A DNA stretch of 64,000 bases from CAYOYK01 sp964408185 (GCA_964408185.1 CAYOYK010000007.1:9190-73189); one strand, 5' to 3'; positions 16,619 to 25,733 are shown, counted from the stretch's first letter. The notes: generated by a model from the letters alone, not told the origin. Made by a program: numbers and translations.

Positions 16619-18448
16619 ATGAAGAAAAAAGCAACCTTCCGCGAGCTTTTTCAGCTTGCGGGCGAATACAAGGGCGAGTTCACTCGCGCCCTGATTTGTA
16701 CTGTGTTTACCGTGCTCATCGGCTACATCACCCCGCTGATCTTCTCGGAGACCATCGACGTGGTGCTGAGCGACGGCGTGTCCTATATGCCGGAATTCAT
16801 CAAGGCGCCCATCCGCGCGCTGGGCGGGCGCGCCTTCCTGCGCCAGCAGTTCTGGTGGATCGGCGTGGCGCTGGTGGTGCTGAACGTCGTAAACGGCGTG
16901 TTCTCGTACTACCGGGCCAAAAGCACGGCCGTGGCGGGCGAGGAGATCGCCAAGGATCTGCGCGAGCACCTGTACAAGCAGCTCAGCTACCTGAGCTTCG
17001 GCTATCACACCCATGCCGAGACCGGAGACCTGATCCAGCGCTGCACCAGCGACGTGGATACCGTGCGCCGCTTTATGTCCCAGCAGCTGGTGGAGGCCTT
17101 CCGCTCCATTCTGATGGCGGTCATCGCGTTTGTGATATTGTTTGAGCGCAATGTAGAGATATCGCTGTTCAGCATCATCCTGATACCGCCGATGATCGCC
17201 GGCTCGTACTACTTCTTCCAAAAGATCACCAAGAGCTTTGCCGCCAGCGACGAGAGCGAGGGCAAAATGAGCGCCGTGCTGCAAGAAAACCTGACCGGCG
17301 TGCGCGTGGTGCGCGCCTTTGGCAAGCAGCAGCGCGAGGTGGAAAAGTTCGACAAGGCGAGCGACGATTATCAAAGCAAGTCCTTCCATCTGCTCAAGCA
17401 GCTTTCGGTATTCTGGAGCAGCATGGACGGCATCACAATGCTCCAGATCATGATCACGCTGGTGGTGTGCATCCTGAAAGCCGTCCGTGGCGAGATCAGC
17501 GTGGGTACGCTGATCGTGTTTACCAGCTACATCTCCATGCTCATCTACCCCGTGCGCGGCTTGGGCCGCATCATGAGCGACGCGGGCAAGAGCCTCGTGT
17601 CGCTGGGCCGCATCAACGAGGTGCTTGGGGAGAACGCCGAGGGCGAGGAGGCCGGCAGCCTCACCCCGCCGCTTGGCGGCGATATCGTGTTCGATCATGT
17701 CAGCTTCGCCTATGAAGAGGGCAACAAGGTGCTCGACGATATCTCCTTTACCATTCCAGCGGGCAAAACGGTGGCCCTGCTGGGCAACACGGGCAGCGGC
17801 AAGAGCACCATTGTGCATCTGCTCCAGCGGCTGATTGCGCCCACGGCGGGCGTTATCCGCATCGGCGGCGTGGACATCCAGCAGATCGACCGCAAGTACC
17901 TGCGCGCCCATGTGGGCCTGATGCTGCAAGAGCCCTTCCTCTATGGGCGCAGCATCATGGGCAACTTGGGCATCGCCGCGCCCGGCACGTCCGAGACGCG
18001 CATCAAGGAGATGGCGCGCGTCGCCATGGCGGACGGGTTTATCCAGCAGTTTGATAAGGGCTACGATACCATGCTGGGCGAGCGCGGGGTAACGCTCTCC
18101 GGCGGGCAGCGGCAGCGCATCGCCATTGCGCGCACGCTGCTCAAGGAGAACGATATCCTCATCTTTGACGATTCGCTCTCCGCCGTGGATATGCAAACCG
18201 ACCAGCGCATCCGGGCCGAGCTGAAAAAGCGCGACGCGGGCGTGACCACCATCATCATCAGCCACCGTGTGAGCACCCTCAGCGAAGCCGAGCGCATTTA
18301 CGTAATCGAAAACGGCAAGCTCAGCGCCGAGGGCACGCACGCGGAGCTGGTGGAGCAGGGCGGCCTGTACAGCCAGATTTATGACATTCAATCGGCTCTG
18401 GAGGACGACCTCCGGCAGAGCCGCGACGCCGTTGCAAAGGAGGAGTAA
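16619..18448 (+). CDS. ABC exporter half-transporter with degenerate catalytic site
   Basis: A 609-residue type IV (exporter-fold) half-transporter: six TM helices in residues about 20-330, then the nucleotide-binding domain. Walker A is GNTGSGKST (Lys395), the signature is canonical LSGGQRQ, and Walker B ends FDD with Asp518 where the catalytic Glu normally sits. That Asp is typical of one partner of heterodimeric exporters such as BmrC/BmrD. The partner follows after one base. Drug or lipid export is plausible but the substrate is unknown. Confidence 0.9.
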   Translation: MKKKATFRELFQLAGEYKGEFTRALICTVFTVLIGYITPLIFSETIDVVLSDGVSYMPEFIKAPIRALGGRAFLRQQFWWIGVALVVLNVVNGVFSYYRAKSTAVAGEEIAKDLREHLYKQLSYLSFGYHTHAETGDLIQRCTSDVDTVRRFMSQQLVEAFRSILMAVIAFVILFERNVEISLFSIILIPPMIAGSYYFFQKITKSFAASDESEGKMSAVLQENLTGVRVVRAFGKQQREVEKFDKASDDYQSKSFHLLKQLSVFWSSMDGITMLQIMITLVVCILKAVRGEISVGTLIVFTSYISMLIYPVRGLGRIMSDAGKSLVSLGRINEVLGENAEGEEAGSLTPPLGGDIVFDHVSFAYEEGNKVLDDISFTIPAGKTVALLGNTGSGKSTIVHLLQRLIAPTAGVIRIGGVDIQQIDRKYLRAHVGLMLQEPFLYGRSIMGNLGIAAPGTSETRIKEMARVAMADGFIQQFDKGYDTMLGERGVTLSGGQRQRIAIARTLLKENDILIFDDSLSAVDMQTDQRIRAELKKRDAGVTTIIISHRVSTLSEAERIYVIENGKLSAEGTHAELVEQGGLYSQIYDIQSALEDDLRQSRDAVAKEE

Positions 18449-18449
18449 G

Positions 18450-20288
18450 ATGCAAGGCCAAGAGGAAATTGACTATTCCAAGAAATTGGATCTGTCGCTG
18501 TGGAAAAAGCTGCTGCACATTGCAAAGCCTTACCACAAGCACCTGTACGGCATCATGATCGCAATGGCTGTGTGCGCCGTGGCCGATGTGGTGTTTCCGC
18601 GCCTTACGGGCTATGCCATCGACGTGTTTATCGCCAACAAGACCACCGAGGGGCTGGGCGGCTTTATCGCCGTGTATGCCGTGACCATGGTGCTGCAGTT
18701 CCTGTCCATCTTCGTGTTTACGCGGCTGGGCGGGCGCATTGAGACCGGCGTGTGCTACACCATCCGCAAGCTGGGCTTCCAAAAGCTGCAAGAGCTGCCC
18801 TTTAGCTACTACGACCGCATGCCCGTGGGCTACCTGCTCTCCCGCATGACCAACGATACGCAGCGCTTGGCGGATACCATCGGCTGGTCGCTGCTGGACT
18901 TGGTATGGGGCTTCATTTATCTTGTGATGTGCAGCATCCAGATGTTCCTGCTGCGCTGGCAGCTTGCGCTGATGGTGATTCTGGTCGTGCCGCCGCTGGC
19001 GATCATCAGCGTGTACTTTCAAAAGCGCATCCTCAAGGCGTACCGCGATGTCCGCAAGACCAACAGCAAGATCACCGGCGCGTTTAACGAGGGCATCATG
19101 GGCGCCAAGACCACCAAAACGCTTGTGCGCGAGGAAAAGAACATCGAGGAGTTTGGCGAGCTGACCGCGCGGATGAAAAAGTCCTCCGTCAAGGCCGCCA
19201 CGCTGAGCGCGCTGTTCCTGCCCATTGTGGTTTCGCTTGGCTCGGTAGCGACCGCGTATGTGCTGTTCCGCGGCGGCAGCGAGGTGATGGCCGTGCCGCA
19301 AATCATCACCATCGGCACGCTGCAGGTGTTTGTCAATTACACGCTGGGCTTCTTTGAGCCCATCCGCAACATCGCCGCGATCTTCTCCGAGCTGCAAAGC
19401 TCTCAGGCCGCTGCCGAGCGCGTGCTCACGCTGCTGGGCACCGAGCCGGACATCAAGGATACCCCGGAGGTTGCGGAAAAGTTTGGCGATAACTTCCACC
19501 CCAAAAAGGAAAACTGGCCCACGCTCCATGGCGACATTGAGTTCCGGGATGTGTCCTTCCAGTACGTGGACGGCGAAAAGGTGCTGGAGCACTTCAATCT
19601 CAAGGTCAAGGCCGGGCAGAGCATCGCGCTGGTAGGCGAGACCGGCAGCGGCAAGAGCACCATCGTCAACCTGCTGTGTCGCTTTTATGAGCCGACCGAG
19701 GGGCAGGTGCTCATTGACGGCGTGGACTACCGCGAGCGCAGCCTGCTGTGGCTGCAAAGCAATCTGGGCTATGTGCTGCAACAGGCGCATATGTTCAGCG
19801 GCACCATCCGCGAGAACATCTGCTACGGCAAGCCGGACGCGACGGACGAGGAGGTCGTGCGCGCCGCGCAGCTGGCCAACGCGCATCCGTTTATCAGCAA
19901 GCTGCCCAAGCGCTACGATACGCAGGTGGGCGAGGGCGGCAGCCTGCTCAGCTCCGGCGAAAAGCAGCTGGTCAGCTTCGCGCGCGCCATTCTGGTAGAC
20001 CCGGCGCTGTTCATCTTGGATGAGGCGACCTCGTCCGTGGACACTCACTCCGAGCACCTGATCCAACAGGCCATCACCGGCATATTGGAGGGGCGCACCA
20101 GCTTTATGATCGCGCACCGTCTGTCTACCGTGCGGCAGGCCGACCGCATCCTCGTCATCAGCAACGGCAAAATTATCGAGGAAGGCACGCACCACCAGCT
20201 CATCGTCAAGAAGGGCTATTACTACGATTTGTACACCAGTCAGTTTCAGGACGAGCAGGGCCAGCGCGTGCTGGACGCAAAAGCATAA
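18450..20288 (+). CDS. ABC exporter half-transporter, catalytically competent partner
   Basis: A 612-residue half-transporter with six TM helices and a C-terminal nucleotide-binding domain. Walker A is GETGSGKST (Lys402) and Walker B FILDE has the catalytic Glu525. The signature is altered to LSSGE instead of LSGGQ. Combined with the Asp518 variant in the upstream protein, both defects fall in the same composite ATP site, leaving one active and one degenerate site. This asymmetry shows that the two genes make one heterodimer. It is the last gene of the ilvE operon, followed at once by a hairpin terminator. Confidence 0.9.
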   Translation: MQGQEEIDYSKKLDLSLWKKLLHIAKPYHKHLYGIMIAMAVCAVADVVFPRLTGYAIDVFIANKTTEGLGGFIAVYAVTMVLQFLSIFVFTRLGGRIETGVCYTIRKLGFQKLQELPFSYYDRMPVGYLLSRMTNDTQRLADTIGWSLLDLVWGFIYLVMCSIQMFLLRWQLALMVILVVPPLAIISVYFQKRILKAYRDVRKTNSKITGAFNEGIMGAKTTKTLVREEKNIEEFGELTARMKKSSVKAATLSALFLPIVVSLGSVATAYVLFRGGSEVMAVPQIITIGTLQVFVNYTLGFFEPIRNIAAIFSELQSSQAAAERVLTLLGTEPDIKDTPEVAEKFGDNFHPKKENWPTLHGDIEFRDVSFQYVDGEKVLEHFNLKVKAGQSIALVGETGSGKSTIVNLLCRFYEPTEGQVLIDGVDYRERSLLWLQSNLGYVLQQAHMFSGTIRENICYGKPDATDEEVVRAAQLANAHPFISKLPKRYDTQVGEGGSLLSSGEKQLVSFARAILVDPALFILDEATSSVDTHSEHLIQQAITGILEGRTSFMIAHRLSTVRQADRILVISNGKIIEEGTHHQLIVKKGYYYDLYTSQFQDEQGQRVLDAKA

Positions 20289-20292
20289 GGCC

Positions 20293-20326
20293 AAACGCGG
20301 GCGCGCCATGGGCTGCGCCCGCGTTT
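20293..20326 (+). terminator. Hairpin terminator of the ilvE-ABC operon
   Basis: A perfect 12-bp stem AAACGCGGGCGC / GCGCCCGCGTTT with a 10-base loop directly after the ABC stop. The T tract is only three bases, so efficiency is uncertain. Confidence 0.7.
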
Positions 20327-20356
20327 GCCGCCTCAAAGAACAGGAGGAATGCCATC

Positions 20357-21064
20357 ATGACCAGTCAAGCCGTCAAGGAACGCATGCGAGCGCTGGGGGC
20401 CGACTTGTGTGGGATCGCGCCCGTGGATCGCTTTACCGATGCCCCGGAGGGCTTCCATCCCCGCGACGTGCTGCCGGGCTGCCGCAGCGTGATCGCGTTT
20501 GCGGTGGAGTTTCCGGCGGCAACGCTGGCAAGCCCCAGCCCCGTGCCCTACACCATTGTGCGCAACAAGCTCAGCGAGCGGGTGGACGACATCAGCGTCG
20601 CCTTTTGCGAGCAGATGGCGAAGGAGCATATTCTGGCCGTGCCCACCGGCGCGGTAGGTCCCACCGTGCTGGATGAGCGCACGGGCCGATTCCGCAACGC
20701 CATCTCCGCCAAGCACGCGGCGCAGGCGGCGGGACTGGGCGTGATCGGCCGCAACACGCTGCTGGTCACCCCGGAGTATGGCAACATGGTGTGGCTGGGC
20801 GCGATCGTCTGCGAGGCGGAGCTGGAGCCCGACCCGCTGCTTGAGGAAAGCTGCTGCGCCAATTGCCGTCTGTGCGTTAACGCCTGTCCCGTGAAGGCGG
20901 TGGGGGAGCCGAAGCTGAAGCAGCCGGAGTGCGCCGGACATGCGTTTCACGGCGGAAACGGCGAGGACTTTCTGATCTGCTGCCACCGCTGCCGCAGCGT
21001 GTGCCCGCATTGCCTTGGCACGCGCAACGCGTGGGCCAAGGACAGAATCATTCGGGAGGGATGA
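20357..21064 (+). CDS. QueG-like double-cluster ferredoxin protein
   Basis: A 235-residue protein resembling the core of epoxyqueuosine reductase QueG. The N-terminal substrate/cobalamin-type domain leads into CCANCRLCVNACP and CCHRCRSVCPHC, two [4Fe-4S] motifs. It is much shorter than QueG (about 380 residues) and lacks the C-terminal HEAT-like repeats, so it may be a QueG-like reductase of other function. GAGGAATGCCATC precedes the ATG. Its stop overlaps the nitroreductase start (ATGA), suggesting a joint redox role. Confidence 0.78.
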   Translation: MTSQAVKERMRALGADLCGIAPVDRFTDAPEGFHPRDVLPGCRSVIAFAVEFPAATLASPSPVPYTIVRNKLSERVDDISVAFCEQMAKEHILAVPTGAVGPTVLDERTGRFRNAISAKHAAQAAGLGVIGRNTLLVTPEYGNMVWLGAIVCEAELEPDPLLEESCCANCRLCVNACPVKAVGEPKLKQPECAGHAFHGGNGEDFLICCHRCRSVCPHCLGTRNAWAKDRIIREG

Positions 21065-21675
21065 CCGTGGATGTGATGCAGGCCATCGAGGCGCGGCGCT
21101 CCGTGCGCGCCTATACGGACGAGCCGATCTCGGATGAGATCGTTCAGGAGTTGCTGCGGGCGGCCCAGCTGGCCCCCAGCGGGGGAAACGGGCAGGCGCA
21201 TGTGTTCGGCGTGGTGCGCGACCCGTTGCTCAAGCGCGCGCTGGCGCAGGCCGCGGGCGGACAGATGTGGATCGCCACCGCGCCGGTGGTATTCGCCTGC
21301 TGCGCGCGGCTCGATCCACCGCCCCAGACACTGCCGGAGGACGATTTCGGCTGGCGGGTCAACTGCCTGCGCTTTGGGGAGGAATTTATGAATCTGCTCA
21401 AGAACCATCAGCCGTGGGAGCAGCCCGCGCGCCTCATGGCGGACGCGGTCGACCTGATCCCCATGGAGAACATCCTGCTGGCGGCTACGGCCCGCGGCCT
21501 CGGCGGCTGCATGGTCGGTTGGCTGGACGTGAAAAAAGCCGGCGAGATTCTTCGTCTGCCGGACGGTCTGGCCTGCATGTACCTGCTGCCCATCGGCAGG
21601 CCCGCCCGGCAGCCGGGCAGCAAAAAGCTAAAGACCCTCGACGAAATCAGCTTTACGGATACCTACAAGGCCTGA
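21061..21675 (+). CDS. Nitroreductase-family flavoprotein
   Basis: A 204-residue FMN-dependent oxidoreductase. The N-terminal ARRSVRAYTDEPI and LAPSGGNGQAH segments are the FMN-binding hallmarks of the family, and a C-terminal GLGGCMVGWLD contacts the flavin. The ATG at 21061 overlaps the upstream stop and the gene's own stop overlaps the next start, so three genes are coupled. The natural substrate is unknown; the ferredoxin-like neighbour may supply electrons. Confidence 0.87.
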   Translation: MTVDVMQAIEARRSVRAYTDEPISDEIVQELLRAAQLAPSGGNGQAHVFGVVRDPLLKRALAQAAGGQMWIATAPVVFACCARLDPPPQTLPEDDFGWRVNCLRFGEEFMNLLKNHQPWEQPARLMADAVDLIPMENILLAATARGLGGCMVGWLDVKKAGEILRLPDGLACMYLLPIGRPARQPGSKKLKTLDEISFTDTYKA

Positions 21676-21914
21676 TGGCGAAAGGAAGCGGTTTGATGCG
21701 GTGCGGATGCCCCCATTGCGGCGCGTTTATGATCCAGTCCGAGGATGGCAGCGTGTGCAACTGCCCGGATTGCAAGTATCAATGCAATGCCTGCCTTGGC
21801 ACGGGCACGGCGATTTCCCGCGGCGACGCGCAGGCCATCCGCGATGACCCGCGCCTGCAAACGATGATGGAAAAGCTGCTTGTCCCCGATGAATCGGAGG
21901 ACGGGCGGGAATAG
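21675..21914 (+). CDS. Small zinc-ribbon protein
   Basis: A 79-residue protein with CxxC pairs in CGCPHCG and CNCPDCKYQCNAC, enough for one or two zinc knuckles, and an acidic C-terminus. The ATG at 21675 overlaps the nitroreductase stop (TGATG); an internal ATG at 21696 is an alternative. It may be a small metal or redox accessory for the two enzymes before it. Function is not recognised. Confidence 0.65.
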   Translation: MAKGSGLMRCGCPHCGAFMIQSEDGSVCNCPDCKYQCNACLGTGTAISRGDAQAIRDDPRLQTMMEKLLVPDESEDGRE

Positions 21915-22058
21915 CGGCGACGAATGAACCCGGAGGCGCTGCCTCCCGCAGGGCGCAGGGCGAAACCCCGCGTTCCGCGCGGCGGCACGTCCGATGGGCG
22001 AGCCAGCAAAGCGCGGTTCGCGGCGGCTGCGCGCAGAAAAGGGCTTGCCAACCTATCA

Positions 22059-22089
22059 AACGGCCCTCTCCCATGCGGAGAGGGCCGTT
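22059..22089. terminator. Bidirectional hairpin between convergent genes
   Basis: A perfect 12-bp stem AACGGCCCTCTC / GAGAGGGCCGTT with a 7-base loop, placed between the plus-strand zinc-ribbon gene and the 3' end of the minus-strand histidine kinase. The rest of the 182-base gap shows nothing recognisable. Confidence 0.75.
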
Positions 22090-22096
22090 AGGACGA

Positions 22097-23551
22097 TCAG
22101 ACTTCCGTTTCCTCCTCGGCGGGAGGCAGCTCCTCGCGGCTGAGCGGAAGCAGCACGGAGAACGTGGTGCCCGCGCCCAGCTTGCTGCGCACCTTCATGT
22201 GCCCGCCGTGCGCCACCACAATGATGCGCGCGATGGACAGCCCCAGCCCGTGTCCGCTGGCCTGCGATTTGCGGGCCTCGTCCGAGCGGTAGAAGCGGTC
22301 GAAGATGCGCGGCAGCTCCTCGGCGCTGATGCCGTTGCCCGTATCGGTCACAGTGAGGATCGCGTTTACGCCGTCGTTGCGCTGGCTCAGCAGGATCCGG
22401 CCGCCTGCGGGCGTGTATTTGGTGGCGTTGTCAATGAGGATGCGCAGCAGCTGCTTGATCATGCTCTTGTCGCCGCGGACGGTAGCGGGCTGCAGCTCGG
22501 TCAGCTCAAACTCGTGGGCGGGGGAGAGCAGCTTGGCGTCCCGGTGTACGGCGCTCAGCACCTCGGCGGGGTCGAAGTCCTCCATTTCAAGCATCAGCGT
22601 CTTTTTATCGTGCCGGGCGAGGAAGAGCAGCCGCTCCACCAGCTCCTTCATGGAGGCGGTCTCCTGCGAGATGGCGGTGATGCCCTCGTCCAGCACCTCC
22701 TTGTCGGTTTTCCCCCAGCGCTCCAGCATGCTGGCGTAGCCCTGAATCACCGCGATGGGCGTGCGCAGCTCGTGGGACGCGTCGCTGACAAACTGCTTTT
22801 GGCTGTTGTAGCTCAGTTCGATGCGGTCCAGCATGCCGTTGATGACCGTCGCCAGATCCTTCAGCTCGTTTTTTGTGCCCGCAATGTTGATGCGGTCGCT
22901 CAGGTTGCTTGCGCTCAGGGCGGCAGCGGCCGCCGTCATATCCTCGATGGGGCGCAGCACCTTTTTGTTCAGGCGATTTCGTCTGCGCAGGAAGCTCCAC
23001 ACGCGCAGCAGGTCGCAGCACAGCAGCGTGCAGACGAGCATGGAGTATACGTAAACGACATATTGCAGATCAAACACGGCCACCAGACCGCCCGTCGCGG
23101 TGGTCTCGTACAGGCTGATCTGGGGGTGGGTGCTCAGCCGCATATCGGAAAGCGCCAGCTTGACGCGGGCAATCCAGCCGCCCGTATCGTTGGGATAGGG
23201 CGCGTCCAGATAGTACGCGGCGCGCAGCGGCAGCCGGGCCAGCTGCTCCTCCGCAAACGCGCCGTCCTGTCCGGGTTGCATCTCCTCCAGCGCGGCAAAC
23301 GCGCTGTGGATGGTCGGCTGCTGGGCGACTGCGTATACCACGGTTACGATGGTCAGCACCAGCAGGGTGGTGCGCAAAAGCTGGCCCACATAGTGCAGCG
23401 CAATGCGCAGCGTCAGCGAGAAGCGCAGGTTGCTCAGTATCTTGCTGGCGCGGTGGTTGACCGAGGCGGACAGCCGATTGATGCCGCTCTCGCCCGTCGT
23501 GTTCTTTACCCTTCCCTTGAGGGTGGAGACGCGCTTGGCTTTTTTACTCAT
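22097..23551 (-). CDS. Membrane sensor histidine kinase
   Basis: A 484-residue two-component sensor. TM helices at about 55-77 and 165-187 flank an external sensor domain of about 90 residues; then come a HAMP domain, HisKA with SDASHELRTP (phospho-acceptor His260) and HATPase_c with NATKYT, DTGNGI and GHGLGLSIA boxes. It is encoded downstream of its response regulator with an 8-base overlap. The signal is unknown. The unusually long basic N-terminus (about 50 residues before the first TM) is of note. Confidence 0.93.
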   Translation of the reverse strand: MSKKAKRVSTLKGRVKNTTGESGINRLSASVNHRASKILSNLRFSLTLRIALHYVGQLLRTTLLVLTIVTVVYAVAQQPTIHSAFAALEEMQPGQDGAFAEEQLARLPLRAAYYLDAPYPNDTGGWIARVKLALSDMRLSTHPQISLYETTATGGLVAVFDLQYVVYVYSMLVCTLLCCDLLRVWSFLRRRNRLNKKVLRPIEDMTAAAAALSASNLSDRINIAGTKNELKDLATVINGMLDRIELSYNSQKQFVSDASHELRTPIAVIQGYASMLERWGKTDKEVLDEGITAISQETASMKELVERLLFLARHDKKTLMLEMEDFDPAEVLSAVHRDAKLLSPAHEFELTELQPATVRGDKSMIKQLLRILIDNATKYTPAGGRILLSQRNDGVNAILTVTDTGNGISAEELPRIFDRFYRSDEARKSQASGHGLGLSIARIIVVAHGGHMKVRSKLGAGTTFSVLLPLSREELPPAEEETEV

Positions 23552-24224
23552 ACTTAAACATATATCCCACGGCCCTGATGGTGTGGATGGTTTTGATTTG
23601 GAAGCGATCGTCCACCTTTTGGCGCAGGTAGCGGATGTACACGTCCACGATGTTGGTATCGCCCGCGAATTCGTAGCCCCATACGTTGTTGAGCAGCTCG
23701 TCGCGGGATACGGCGGCGTGCTCGTGCTGCATCAGGTAGTGGAGCAGATCAAACTCCTTTTTGGTAAGCTGGATGGGCGTATCGCCGTAGGAGGCGCTGT
23801 AACTGGCCGGCTCCAAGCGGAGCAGCCCGGCCGTCATGGCGGCCGCGCCGTCGTCGGTATCCAAGCGGTGCTTCTTCAGGCTTACGCGGATGCGCGCCAG
23901 AAGCTCCTCAATGGCGAAGGGTTTGGTCATATAGTCGTCCGCGCCCATATCAAGGCCCATTACCTTATCGCTTACGTCGTCCTTGGCGGTGAGCATGATG
24001 ATGGGCAGATCGCTGGTCTGCCGAATGCGGCGGCAGACCTCGATGCCGCTCAGCTCCGGCAGCATCAGGTCAAGGATCATCAGGTCGGGCTTCCAGCTTT
24101 CGCAGGCGGCAAGGCCGCTGCGGCCATCGTATACGGCCTTCACCTCATAGCCCTCATGCTCCAGCTCCAGCGTCAAAAACCGGGCGATTTTGGCTTCATC
24201 TTCCACAATCAGGATCTTGTACAT
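23544..24224 (-). CDS. OmpR/PhoB-family response regulator
   Basis: A 226-residue regulator with a receiver domain (acidic pocket Glu8-Asp9, phospho-acceptor Asp52 in LMILDLMLPE, Lys in MTKPF) and a C-terminal winged-helix DNA-binding domain (NVWGYEF, VDVYIRYLRQKVD). It is transcribed from the promoter at 24254-24282 with AAAGGAG before the ATG. It should be phosphorylated by the kinase it overlaps. Targets are unknown; autoregulation is possible. Confidence 0.95.
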   Translation of the reverse strand: MYKILIVEDEAKIARFLTLELEHEGYEVKAVYDGRSGLAACESWKPDLMILDLMLPELSGIEVCRRIRQTSDLPIIMLTAKDDVSDKVMGLDMGADDYMTKPFAIEELLARIRVSLKKHRLDTDDGAAAMTAGLLRLEPASYSASYGDTPIQLTKKEFDLLHYLMQHEHAAVSRDELLNNVWGYEFAGDTNIVDVYIRYLRQKVDDRFQIKTIHTIRAVGYMFKYE

Positions 24225-24253
24225 GGGAGACTCCTTTACCTAGGATTTGGCTC

Positions 24254-24282
24254 AGTATACCACTTGCGTCTACGCCCCGCAA
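24254..24282 (-). promoter_or_regulatory. Sigma-A promoter for the two-component system
   Basis: On the minus strand, TTGCGG (24277-24282), a 17-base spacer and TATACT (24254-24259), preceded by TGG as an extended -10. It starts about 30 bases before the regulator ATG. Confidence 0.75.
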
Positions 24283-24292
24283 GACGGAGAAA

Positions 24293-24323
24293 GGCCTTTC
24301 GGGCCCATGTGTCCCGAAAGGCC
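24293..24323 (-). terminator. Terminator of the DUF4342 gene
   Basis: A perfect 11-bp stem GGCCTTTCGGG / CCCGAAAGGCC with a 9-base loop, ten bases after the minus-strand stop at 24333, followed by TTTC on the minus strand. Confidence 0.75.
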
Positions 24324-24332
24324 GTGGCGCGG

Positions 24333-24974
24333 TCAGTGGATGTCCGCCTCGTGGTAGCCGTCGCTGTCGTTGGTCACCTTTACATTGCCGTCGCCGGGGA
24401 ACTGCACGTTCACGGGCGTGGTGCCGGTCGGGGCGCTCTCGGCGCGGGGGGGCTCCTCGTGACGCCGATAATAGCTGTCCTTGGCGGAATCCTTCTTCTC
24501 GCCGCCAAACTCGGAGGTGAAGCTCGCCACCGTGCGCTTGACATTGCTGCCCGCGTTGCGGATCACATCGTCAAAGCTGTCAAACTCGGTGCTGCTACGA
24601 TCCACGTGGATGCGGTAGCCCAGCAGCAGCGAGGCGATCAGCGACAGAATGGCGACCCACGGCGCGAACACCGTAACAAGGATCAGGTAAATGGCCGAAA
24701 GATTCACAATGCCGACCTCGCCCTTGCTTACCTTGATGCGGAAGCGGTACAGCGTGGTCAGCACGCCCTTGGAGCGACGGCCGAAGCTGCTGCCCTTGTG
24801 GGCGGATGTGCTCGCGGTGGAGCCGTCCTTTTTGATGCGGCCGTTCTTTTCCATATCCACAAGCGCGCGGGCCAGACTGCCGTTGTGATACTCCAGCAGG
24901 TTGACGGCCTCCTCGTAGGAGATGCCGCTCTTTTGCCGCAGGATTTCGATGTCCTCGATCGTATATTGTGCCAT
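24333..24974 (-). CDS. DUF4342-type protein with UBA-like N-terminus and membrane helix
   Basis: A 213-residue protein. Residues about 3-45 (TIEDIEILRQKSGISYEEAV...) are a UBA/TS-N-like three-helix domain as in DUF4342 proteins; a central hydrophobic hairpin (about 90-125) is membrane-embedded; the C-terminus is polar and low in complexity. GGAGG lies eight bases before the ATG at 24974, so the longer frames are rejected. A TGC-TATGCT extended -10 element at 25017-25022 on the minus strand may drive it. Function of the family is not known. Confidence 0.78.
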   Translation of the reverse strand: MAQYTIEDIEILRQKSGISYEEAVNLLEYHNGSLARALVDMEKNGRIKKDGSTASTSAHKGSSFGRRSKGVLTTLYRFRIKVSKGEVGIVNLSAIYLILVTVFAPWVAILSLIASLLLGYRIHVDRSSTEFDSFDDVIRNAGSNVKRTVASFTSEFGGEKKDSAKDSYYRRHEEPPRAESAPTGTTPVNVQFPGDGNVKVTNDSDGYHEADIH

Positions 24975-25175
24975 GGCGTTGTCCTCCTTCATGGTTGGTT
25001 CCCTGTTGACGTGGATAGCATAGCACCGATTCGGCCCGCTTGCTTGAGGGTTTGCTGAAACCAAGATGAGAAAACCATGAGAAAAGAGCAAAGCAATGCT
25101 GAAAACGGGTCTGACGGCCTGCGAAGGGACGCTCGCTCCACTTTTACGATCAAATGGGACGCTTTTGGACGACTC

Positions 25176-25204
25176 TTTACCACTTGACGCGTCTGTGCTA
25201 TAAT
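25176..25204 (+). promoter_or_regulatory. Extended -10 sigma-A promoter
   Basis: TTTACC (25176-25181), 17 bases, then TATAAT (25199-25204) preceded by TGC. The TTGACG at 25184 is only nine bases from the -10 and cannot be its -35. It drives the gene at 25244. Confidence 0.75.
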
Positions 25205-25243
25205 GCAAGCAGACAGCCAACCATCCGACAGGAGGAAATGACG

Positions 25244-25717
25244 ATGTACCGTTACTCCGGACAAAGCCGCTTTAACAGCGTAATGAAGTCCAACCGATAT
25301 CGCCCGATTCTGGTTATTCTGGCCATTGCGGCCGTGTTCCTGATCGGCTTTTTGGTTGGAAAGGGCGCCATTGTGGATAGTAACTTTGTGAGCCAGCGCA
25401 ACTCCCGCCTGCGCAGCGAGGTTCAGCACGCCGTTAGCGAGACAAGCAAGCTCTCCGCCAATGGCAGCAGCAGCAACTCCGCCACGCTGGGGAACATCCG
25501 CTCCTATATCCACGGCGTGGAAACGCTCAATGAGATGAGCGTCTCCATGTACGGCGAGACCGGGCGGATGTATACGCAGGCGGAGATCGACGAGCTGTAC
25601 GCGATCATCGATTCCTTCCACGCGAAGCTCCAAAGCGGGCAGAAGTTCAGCGACGTCCTTACCACGCTCAACGCGGCCATCACAGCCCTGCAGGACAAAA
25701 CCAACCTGCTGCAATAA
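25244..25717 (+). CDS. Small N-terminally anchored extracytoplasmic protein
   Basis: A 157-residue protein with a basic N-terminus, one TM helix at about 17-37 (a signal anchor) and a helical external part with a Ser/Asn-rich stretch and a predicted coiled C-terminus. The start at 25244 lies eight bases from GGAGG; the ATG at 25238 is too close. It is a single-gene unit between its own promoter and a strong terminator. No known domain is recognised. Confidence 0.72.
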   Translation: MYRYSGQSRFNSVMKSNRYRPILVILAIAAVFLIGFLVGKGAIVDSNFVSQRNSRLRSEVQHAVSETSKLSANGSSSNSATLGNIRSYIHGVETLNEMSVSMYGETGRMYTQAEIDELYAIIDSFHAKLQSGQKFSDVLTTLNAAITALQDKTNLLQ

Positions 25718-25733
25718 CGCCGGCAGCCGCCGC

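Noticed and set aside
16529..18391. 620-codon minus-strand frame opposite the first ABC exporter gene
   Set aside because: The plus strand has complete ABC motifs; the antisense product is His/Ala/Asp-rich with no domain.
18321..20336. 671-codon minus-strand frame opposite the second ABC exporter gene
   Set aside because: Same reason: a shadow of codon bias on the real gene.
22073..23557. Plus-strand frame opposite the histidine kinase
   Set aside because: The kinase boxes are on the minus strand; this frame gives Gln/His/Val-rich sequence and begins inside the terminator hairpin.
25184..25189. TTGACG as a -35 box
   Set aside because: Only nine bases from the TATAAT at 25199; the usable -35 is TTTACC at 25176.
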